From Rhodospirillaceae bacterium (GTDB lineage Bacteria; Pseudomonadota; Alphaproteobacteria; UBA8366; GCA-2717185), in NCBI GenBank assembly GCA_002717185.1, contig PBDC01000065.1:1-22683 (forward strand): a stretch of DNA of 22,683 nt, written 5' to 3'. The notes beneath the pieces were generated by a model, which was not told the origin of the DNA, did not search any database, and saw only the letters and a program-made list of their open reading frames with translations. This document shows positions 17,262 through 22,683 of the stretch, one piece after another (position 1 is the first letter of the stretch; each line of letters starts with the position of its first letter). Made by a program: the position numbers and the translations under genes.

Positions 17262-18356
17262 TTACTGCAACCGTTCGAGTACCGCCTGACAAAATGTCTT
17301 GGTGCTGGCCTTGCCACCTTGATCCGGCGTAAGTCGATCTTCCGCAGCATAGACGCTGTCTATAGCCGCTTCGAGCCGCTCCGCAGTCTCCCCATAGCCT
17401 ATATGGCGTAGCAGCATTCCAGCGGTACGGATCGTAGCAGTCGGGTTGATGATGTTCTGGCCGGCGATATCGGGCGCAGTGCCATGTATCGGTTCAAAAT
17501 AGGCATATTCCTCCCCAAAGCAGCCACTTGGACACAGGCCGAGCCCACCAATCAGGCCCCCAGCGGCGTCTGAAAAGATATCGCCATAGAGGCTGGGTAG
17601 TACCACAACATCCATTTCCTGTGGTGTAGCAATAAGACGGCGGCCGAAATCATCGATTAACCAACTCTCATACTCAATATCCGGATATTCTTCAGCGATA
17701 CGGGTGCACACCTCCAGGAACAGACCGTCGGGCTGTGGTATTAAATTGTGCTTGGTCCCACAGGTCACCTTGCCGCGCCTGCCTTCGGCCTTTCTTTGCC
17801 GCGCCAATTCGAAGGCGTAGCGCGTGATTCTCTCCGTACCGCCTTCGGTAATAACCTTCACCGCATATTTTCCAGAACCAAACTCTTCCGCGATTTCGTT
17901 TAAAGTGCGACCCGCCCGTTTACTCGACAAGTTTAGGGGGAACAATTCCTCCAAATCCCCGCCGATGCCCAAGGCCAGATCTTCGAGATTTTCACGCAGT
18001 ATCACCAAATCAATATCCTGCGGATTGGCGAGCGGGCTCTTGCAACCAGGAACCCAGCGTGCGGGACGCACATTTGCGAAGGTGCCCTTGCCCCAGCGCA
18101 GATACTGCACGATCGGTGTCGAAGAGCTGCTGCCGGCACCGAATAAGGTCGCATCCGCCCTGTCAATGACATGGCGTGTCTCCTCAGGAAAAACCGAACC
18201 ATGCAAAGCCACTGCACTGTCGCCATAAGGAGGGAAAACAAAATCGATCTCCAAGTCGAACTTCCGCAACAGATCCACCGTTGGGAAAACCGCTTCCGGC
18301 GCGGCATCGTCGCCTGGGATAACTGCGATGGTTTTACGGTTGGACATGTCATTCAT
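17262..18356 (-). CDS. Isocitrate/isopropylmalate dehydrogenase-family protein, atypical
   Basis: A 364-residue beta-decarboxylating-dehydrogenase fold. It keeps FANVRPARWVPG (substrate arginines), ILREN, K202 in GTKHN, the metal-binding SLYGDIFSDAAGG segment, and EPIHGTAPDIAG with NPTATI (NAD site). Two usual features differ. The N-terminal IPGDGIG reads IPGDDAAP, and the catalytic Tyr of the REN-xx-xxY motif is Ala128 (RENLEDLALG). It may act on a different hydroxyacid or be impaired. GGGAG eight bases before ATG 18356 sets the start. It follows the PhyH-like gene by 22 bp and is probably co-transcribed. Confidence 0.88.
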   Translation of the reverse strand: MNDMSNRKTIAVIPGDDAAPEAVFPTVDLLRKFDLEIDFVFPPYGDSAVALHGSVFPEETRHVIDRADATLFGAGSSSSTPIVQYLRWGKGTFANVRPARWVPGCKSPLANPQDIDLVILRENLEDLALGIGGDLEELFPLNLSSKRAGRTLNEIAEEFGSGKYAVKVITEGGTERITRYAFELARQRKAEGRRGKVTCGTKHNLIPQPDGLFLEVCTRIAEEYPDIEYESWLIDDFGRRLIATPQEMDVVVLPSLYGDIFSDAAGGLIGGLGLCPSGCFGEEYAYFEPIHGTAPDIAGQNIINPTATIRTAGMLLRHIGYGETAERLEAAIDSVYAAEDRLTPDQGGKASTKTFCQAVLERLQ

Positions 18357-18378
18357 GCTCTAAGCTCCCAACATTCTG

Positions 18379-19242
18379 TCAAACGCAAACCTGTGCTTCC
18401 CCGAACTCCGAAACCAGTGCGACCTGCTCATTGTAGTTGGCACGATAGCGGGCATAGCACTCGGCATGCGCCCGTTCTGCTTCGGCTCTCCGGCGTGGCT
18501 CTGCCTCTAGGTCGAAATGTCCAAACCGGTCGACACCACGCACCAACATCGCGGGCGCTCGGCGTGTTTCACCGAGATGCCGGCACCAAGTAGGGATGTA
18601 ACTCACCGCAAATCCAACTCGTCGGTCGTTCGAATGGTTGGAGGGTGAGTGATGAATGGTCAGTGTATGGTGCAGCGAGAATTCGCCCGGTGCCAACGGT
18701 GCCGATACGGCGGACTTCTTATCATATGCCCCAATCAGCTGCTGACTAGCCCCATTCAGGATCTTGCGATCCACATGGGCCCGATGGTCGAGCTGTCCCA
18801 ACAGGTGACTGCCCGGCACGAATTGCATGCAACCACTCTCCGGCGTGGCCGGTGACAAGGCAATCCAAGCGGACATATGTTGGTAAGGTCGGAGGCCGAA
18901 ATAGGTCGCGTCCTGATGCCAACTAGTAATCGTCTTTGTCCGCGCTTCCTTGATAAAAAAAGTCGTCATATAGATCAGGATATCGGGCCCGATCACGCTC
19001 TCGATCACGTCGAGCACTGAGGGCAGGGTAGCCAGCTCGTATGCCCAAGGCAGGAGTGTATGCAGGCGATAGCGGTATTTTTCGTCAACCTGATTGGACG
19101 TTATCTTGCCACCGATTTCGGCCTCAAACTCTTCCAGCTTCAAACGATACCAAACCGCATCTTGCTGCGAGAATGCACTCAGTGGCGACAGATAGCCGTC
19201 ACGCCGATATCGCTCTACGGAATCTACGCACAAGGCACTCAT
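18379..19242 (-). CDS. Phytanoyl-CoA dioxygenase (PhyH)-family oxygenase
   Basis: A 287-residue 2-oxoglutarate/Fe(II) oxygenase. The iron triad is H109-x-D111 (SWHQDATYFG) and probably H197 (TIHHSPSN), and an Arg in DRRVGFAVSY contacts 2-oxoglutarate. MQFVPGSHL is the conserved linker. Bacterial relatives hydroxylate compounds such as ectoine or small acids; the substrate here is unknown. GAGAAT lies just upstream of ATG 19242. It is the first gene of a two-gene minus-strand unit with the dehydrogenase-like gene and is divergent from the DUF1989 gene (142-bp shared control region). Confidence 0.92.
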   Translation of the reverse strand: MSALCVDSVERYRRDGYLSPLSAFSQQDAVWYRLKLEEFEAEIGGKITSNQVDEKYRYRLHTLLPWAYELATLPSVLDVIESVIGPDILIYMTTFFIKEARTKTITSWHQDATYFGLRPYQHMSAWIALSPATPESGCMQFVPGSHLLGQLDHRAHVDRKILNGASQQLIGAYDKKSAVSAPLAPGEFSLHHTLTIHHSPSNHSNDRRVGFAVSYIPTWCRHLGETRRAPAMLVRGVDRFGHFDLEAEPRRRAEAERAHAECYARYRANYNEQVALVSEFGEAQVCV

Positions 19243-19384
19243 TATATTCTCAATGCACCATATGGTTTCATGCTGGAAGCGTAGCGTCCCGGTCGAGATG
19301 CGTCGAGACAGGCCTCAGGCGTTGTGGCTAAAACACATAAATTTGGCGGCGACTTAGCGCGACCAGATGCGTTAAACTAAAGCT

Positions 19385-20005
19385 ATGACCTTCAGCGAAC
19401 CAGATGGCCAAGTACTGATAGATAAAGTCGTCGCACCGCGCGAGCGTTGGTCCGACGTGATCCCCAGCGGACACAAATTACGAATTGTCGATCTGGAAGG
19501 ATACCAGGCGGTAGACTTTCTCTGTTACGACGCAGAAAACCCAGCTGAACGTTATTGCGCTGCAGACACTATGAAGATCTCTGGCAAGATTTTCTTGGAA
19601 ACCGGTACAGTTCTCTACTCCAATTTGGCGAACCCGCTGTTCACCATCACGGAGGACACCTGTGGACGACACGACACGATCGGCGGCTGCTGCAGCTTGG
19701 AGAGCAACAGATTGCGATATGGGGTCGAGCGACAACCGAACTGCCGTGACAATTTCCTCAAAGCCCTTGCACCATACGGGCTGGGAGAAAAGGATATCGT
19801 CGCCAATATAAATTTCTTTATGTACGTGCCAGTAGAAGCAGACGGCACCATGGCAATCGTCGACGGACTTTCCAAGCCTGGCGACTATGTCGACCTGCTC
19901 GCCGAACGCAATGTTCTCGCAGTGCTATCGAATTGCCCTCAGATTAACAACCCCGCCACCGGCTTCAACCCGACCGCAATCAGGGTCATCGTTTGGAAGC
20001 CATAG
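19385..20005 (+). CDS. DUF1989 / urea-carboxylase-associated family protein
   Basis: A 206-residue protein with the family pattern: GYQAVDFLCYDA, DTMKISGKIFLETGTVLYSN, and the metal-site segment TEDTCGRHDTIGGCCSLESN (residues 89-108, Cys93, His96, Cys102). Two DUF1989 proteins form carboxyguanidine deiminase (CgdAB) in guanidine-using bacteria; here only one copy is present and no urea/guanidine carboxylase gene is nearby. No Shine-Dalgarno precedes the ATG, and a TAAACT -10-like box ends 6 bases before it, so the mRNA may be leaderless. The Rieske gene follows after 15 bp. Confidence 0.88.
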   Translation: MTFSEPDGQVLIDKVVAPRERWSDVIPSGHKLRIVDLEGYQAVDFLCYDAENPAERYCAADTMKISGKIFLETGTVLYSNLANPLFTITEDTCGRHDTIGGCCSLESNRLRYGVERQPNCRDNFLKALAPYGLGEKDIVANINFFMYVPVEADGTMAIVDGLSKPGDYVDLLAERNVLAVLSNCPQINNPATGFNPTAIRVIVWKP

Positions 20006-20020
20006 CGACGGAGATTAGTG

Positions 20021-21166
20021 ATGCAGGTACCGAACAATCCGTTTGAACCGCGTCATTTCGAAGACGTGCGCAAACCACTTGACCAAGCGTCGACAATGCC
20101 ACCTTGGGTCTACACCTCTGACAAATTTTTCCAACGCGAGGTCGACCGCATCTTCATGAAGGTCTGGAACTTTATGGGCCACGTCGACCAGGTACCCAAT
20201 CCCGGCGACTACGTGGCGCTGGAATTTGTCGGCGTTCCCTTCATCATTTGTCGGAATGACAATGGCGACCTATGCGCCTACGCCAATTCCTGCCGTCATC
20301 GTGGATCCAAGGTCGCTATCGGGTCCGGCAACGTGAAGGAATTCATGTGCCCCTATCACGGCTGGTGCTATGGGCTCGACGGGCGGCTGACAGCTACTGT
20401 CGACATGGATCAAACGACAGGGTTTTACAAACAAGATTACGGTCTGATCCCGATCAATATCGACACATGGGGTGGATTTATCTTCGTCAACTTTGATCCG
20501 GACTGTGAAAGCCTGGCGGACTATCTGGGCGATCTACCTACTAACCTTGCCTCACACAAGCTGACCGACATGGCTAATGTCCGAACCGTCGAGTGGGAGC
20601 TGAATCACAATTGGAAACTGTTTGTCGAGAACGCCAAGGAGAGCTATCACATCGCTATTGTTCATCGCGAGACGATCAACCAGGTGGCACCAGTAAAATC
20701 GGCGGACTACTCTGTGTCCGACGCAGCTGGTCAGTATTGCACGACTTTCGCTAACCATGACGGAAGCATGGCTCTACTGAAAGACGATCTCGGGTTCCCG
20801 CCTATCGAGACTTTGAAGGGACGATACCGGCACGGCACCTATGCGCCGATGATCTACCCAATGACCTATCTCGCTTGCACCATCGATACCGCCTGGTTCT
20901 TGCAGCTCTTTCCTATTGGTCCAAATAAGACCAAGTTGGTGCACGGCGCATGCTTCCCGCGCGACCGTACAGTCAGACCGGATTTCGAGGAATTGGCAGC
21001 AAACTATTATAAGCGCTGGGATCGCACTATCCTGGAAGATATCGAAGCTGGCGACCACCAACAGGTTGGCATCGCCTCACCTTTTGCCCGACCTGGTCGG
21101 TTCTGCTTCCGCGAACCGCTGGTCCACCAAATTGACAATTGGATTCTCAACAGGGTGCTCGACTGA
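20021..21166 (+). CDS. Rieske non-heme iron oxygenase, catalytic (alpha) subunit
   Basis: A 381-residue oxygenase. The Rieske [2Fe-2S] ligands are C91-x-H93 (CRHRG) and C110-x2-H113 (CPYHGWCYGLDG). The mononuclear iron site is E207-S-Y-H210-x4-H215 (ENAKESYHIAIVH), with a likely Asp in the C-terminal LEDIEAGD segment. A Glu at the usual bridging-Asp position resembles glycine-betaine and carnitine oxygenases, which suggests N-demethylation or C-N cleavage of an amine. No reductase gene is in the window. The ATG at 20021 is set by GGAG (20010-20013); the preceding GTG is in frame but poorly spaced. The stop overlaps the next start (TGATG). Confidence 0.93.
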   Translation: MQVPNNPFEPRHFEDVRKPLDQASTMPPWVYTSDKFFQREVDRIFMKVWNFMGHVDQVPNPGDYVALEFVGVPFIICRNDNGDLCAYANSCRHRGSKVAIGSGNVKEFMCPYHGWCYGLDGRLTATVDMDQTTGFYKQDYGLIPINIDTWGGFIFVNFDPDCESLADYLGDLPTNLASHKLTDMANVRTVEWELNHNWKLFVENAKESYHIAIVHRETINQVAPVKSADYSVSDAAGQYCTTFANHDGSMALLKDDLGFPPIETLKGRYRHGTYAPMIYPMTYLACTIDTAWFLQLFPIGPNKTKLVHGACFPRDRTVRPDFEELAANYYKRWDRTILEDIEAGDHQQVGIASPFARPGRFCFREPLVHQIDNWILNRVLD

Positions 21167-22203
21167 TGGCCATCAAAAAACGTGTTCGCATGCCCCCCAA
21201 TTGGGGTCCTCCGCCAAAACGGATCCGCCTACATATTGAAAATGTCCGTGAGATGGATCTGGTATACAAGATTACGCAAGACCGCTATGACGCTGCCGCC
21301 GCCCGGCACAAAGGTTTAGCCAGGCGCATCGATGCTTCTGTTGCAGAAAATACAAAGGGGTTCGATAGAGCGATTGCCGATGCACATGTCTTGGTCGGCT
21401 GGCGCTTCAATCGCGAGCATATGGCGGAGCGGGCCCCGAACTTGAAATGGATCCATATGACGGGTGCGGGAATTGAGCATGTTCTGCCACTCGACTGGCT
21501 GCCGCCCAACGCGGTGCTAACCAACAATCGCGGGGTCCATCGCCCCAAGGCGCAGCAATTTGCCATGACCGCTCTACTAATGTTGAACGAGCGCATCCCA
21601 GCGTTGATTACTGAACAACGCAAGGCTAAGTGGACTCGGCTTTATGCCACTGCGATCGAGGGCAAGACAGCGTTGATCATCGGTGTAGGCATGATGGGCG
21701 ACGCTGCGGCCCGCGCCGCACGGCAGTTGGGTCTCAAAACCATCGGCATCAGGCGGAGCGGTGCTCCGAACCGTTACATCGAGGAGATGCACACACCCGG
21801 CCGGCTGGCCGAACTGTTGCCGCGTGCCGATTTCGTGCTAGTCAACGCGCCGCTAACTGACGAGACCGAGGGAATGATCGGGCGGCGTGAACTCGACCTG
21901 ATGATGCCCACCGCAGGACTAATCAATATGGGGCGTGCTCGTGTCGTTCACTACAAGGCCCTCGCCACCAAACTGCGCAAGAGGGAGATCAGCGGCGCGG
22001 TGCTCGACGTGTTTGACCCGGAACCGCTGCCTAAATCATCACCGATGTGGAAGGTTCCCAATTTAATCATGACGCCACATGTTTCCTCAGACGACGACGA
22101 CAATTATGGGCCGCTGACCGCCGACCTAGTTTTCGAGAATATCGGCCGCTGGATAGCTGGCAAGCCGTTGAAAAACGTTGTCGATCGAAAATTGCAGTAC
22201 TGA
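21166..22203 (+). CDS. D-isomer-specific 2-hydroxyacid dehydrogenase family protein
   Basis: A 345-residue NAD(P)-dependent dehydrogenase of the glyoxylate/hydroxypyruvate reductase type. The nucleotide site GVGMMG covers residues 173-178. The catalytic triad is R257 (INMGRA), E286 (DPEPLP) and H305 (MTPHVS), so it looks functional. The ATG at 21166 overlaps the Rieske stop by one base (TGATG), so translation is coupled; an upstream in-frame ATG at 21139 would lie inside the Rieske gene. It could reduce a 2-oxoacid released by the oxygenase step. The next frame, a decayed peptidase, begins 3 bp after the stop. Confidence 0.93.
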   Translation: MAIKKRVRMPPNWGPPPKRIRLHIENVREMDLVYKITQDRYDAAAARHKGLARRIDASVAENTKGFDRAIADAHVLVGWRFNREHMAERAPNLKWIHMTGAGIEHVLPLDWLPPNAVLTNNRGVHRPKAQQFAMTALLMLNERIPALITEQRKAKWTRLYATAIEGKTALIIGVGMMGDAAARAARQLGLKTIGIRRSGAPNRYIEEMHTPGRLAELLPRADFVLVNAPLTDETEGMIGRRELDLMMPTAGLINMGRARVVHYKALATKLRKREISGAVLDVFDPEPLPKSSPMWKVPNLIMTPHVSSDDDDNYGPLTADLVFENIGRWIAGKPLKNVVDRKLQY

Positions 22204-22206
22204 GTT

Positions 22207-22625
22207 ATGGCGCTTCACCTCGATGAAGCGGCGTTCGAAGAACGCATCAGTTTGGCAGGGACCAAGTGGAACACACCACGCCAATCAACGATCTAAGAGA
22301 TATCCATGTCGAGAAGCGCTTGAGGAACAAAGGCGTCGGGATTGAGCTTTACAGATACGGCTTACGGGCCCATCAGTGCAGCACTTTGAAAACAAACCTC
22401 GTGGAATTGTGTCGTCTCGAGGAAACGTCTGATTTGGTGCGGGCCCAGCACCTTGTGCAATCACCAGCTTAACTCTCCTATGTATGCAGTGCCCCGGAAC
22501 CAGCCGATGCGTGCTTGCGGGCTCTACGGGAAGTTGCCGGGCCAGGCGACATCACAGTGGACAGCGCCGCACTCGAACGTCAAATTCAAGGTAGCAAGGG
22601 ACACTTCCTCGCCGCCTCAGCCTAA
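22207..22625 (+). pseudogene. Remnant of an M24 (Xaa-Pro peptidase/creatinase) family gene
   Basis: An ATG 3 bp after the dehydrogenase stop begins MALHLDEAAFEERISLAG, a creatinase-like N-terminus, but that frame ends after 29 codons. In another frame, 22266-22469 reads GVGIELYRYGLRA, then EETSDLVRAQHLVQSPA, then TAA (22470-22472), continuing as LSYVCSAPEPADACLRAL. This matches the usual order in M24 proteins: a GxRIGVExDxYGL-like strand, then the LVDASDLVxxLRLVKSPAE region, then YVRRAAELAD. The expected Glu after SPA is the stop, a probable GAA to TAA change. Most of the N-terminal domain and all of the metal-binding domain are missing. Assignment is by recalled family pattern. Confidence 0.62.
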
Positions 22626-22635
22626 ATTTCCGATT

Positions 22636-22641
22636 GGGGAG
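22636..22641 (+). promoter_or_regulatory. Ribosome binding site for the gene entering at the right edge
   Basis: GGGGAG lies 7 bases before GTG 22649, a strong site that marks a real start despite the very short visible gene. Confidence 0.6.
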
Positions 22642-22648
22642 AAATACC

Positions 22649-22683
22649 GTGAAGTTCAGCAATTTCCTGTTTCCGCAAGCCGA
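22649..22683 (+). CDS. Start of a probable luciferase-like (LLM class) flavin-dependent monooxygenase, cut by window edge
   Basis: Only 11 codons are visible: GTG AAG TTC and onward give (M)KFSNFLFPQA, the typical first beta strand of LLM-class flavin oxidoreductases. A strong GGGGAG precedes the start. These enzymes use reduced FMN or F420 to oxidise small substrates. As the last gene of the DUF1989-Rieske-dehydrogenase operon it would fit an oxidative catabolic pathway. The assignment rests on a very short stretch. Confidence 0.5.
   Translation, partial: MKFSNFLFPQA

Noticed and set aside
1..22683. CRISPR arrays, insertion sequences, rRNA, phage genes
   Set aside because: No regularly spaced repeats, transposase or integrase motifs, rRNA-like blocks or phage structural motifs were seen on either strand.

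Overview
The window looks like alphaproteobacterial DNA, most likely from the Rhodospirillales or a neighbouring order. The evidence is the gene order rpiB-glyA-nrdR-ribD-ribE-ribB-ribH-nusB-thiL-hppA, an alphaproteobacterial MucR/Ros-family regulator beside it, and the protein sequences themselves. Coding DNA is moderately GC-rich. One intergenic stretch near 9.36-9.55 kb is strikingly AT-rich.

Left half (1-9187, all minus strand): a compact, intact housekeeping operon read right to left. rpiB and glyA (pentose and one-carbon metabolism) lead into nrdR, then the riboflavin genes ribD, ribE, a ribB/ribBA fusion with a dead GTP-cyclohydrolase half, and ribH. nusB, thiL and a K+-independent H+-pyrophosphatase (hppA, cut by the window edge) follow. 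Gaps are at most 46 bp and several genes overlap, except for a 344-bp non-coding gap before hppA.

Middle (9188-12320): a 406-bp divergent control region with an AT-rich island and a perfect 18-bp palindrome leads into a MucR-like gene whose zinc finger lacks the last His. Then come a 471-bp spacer with nested inverted repeats and a four-domain rhodanese gene. That gene has lost its conserved C-terminal tail through a one-base frameshift; the tail is still readable in the next frame.

Right half (12321-22683): an accessory catabolic island of short, alternately oriented units. Genes present: an isopenicillin-N-synthase-like 2-oxoglutarate/Fe oxygenase, a signal-peptide-less NMT1/THI5-like binding protein, an enolase-superfamily protein, a DAO-type FAD oxidoreductase, a phytanoyl-CoA-dioxygenase-like (PhyH) protein followed by an isocitrate/isopropylmalate-dehydrogenase-like protein, and then a plus-strand operon. 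The operon holds a DUF1989 (urea-carboxylase-associated) protein, a Rieske oxygenase, a D-2-hydroxyacid dehydrogenase, an M24 peptidase/creatinase remnant and the start of a luciferase-like flavin monooxygenase. The enzyme classes suggest oxidative breakdown of a small, possibly N-methylated or guanidino-type organic compound; this is inference. Two of the enzymes lack canonical catalytic residues and one gene is a pseudogene, so the island may be partly decayed or may use unusual chemistry.
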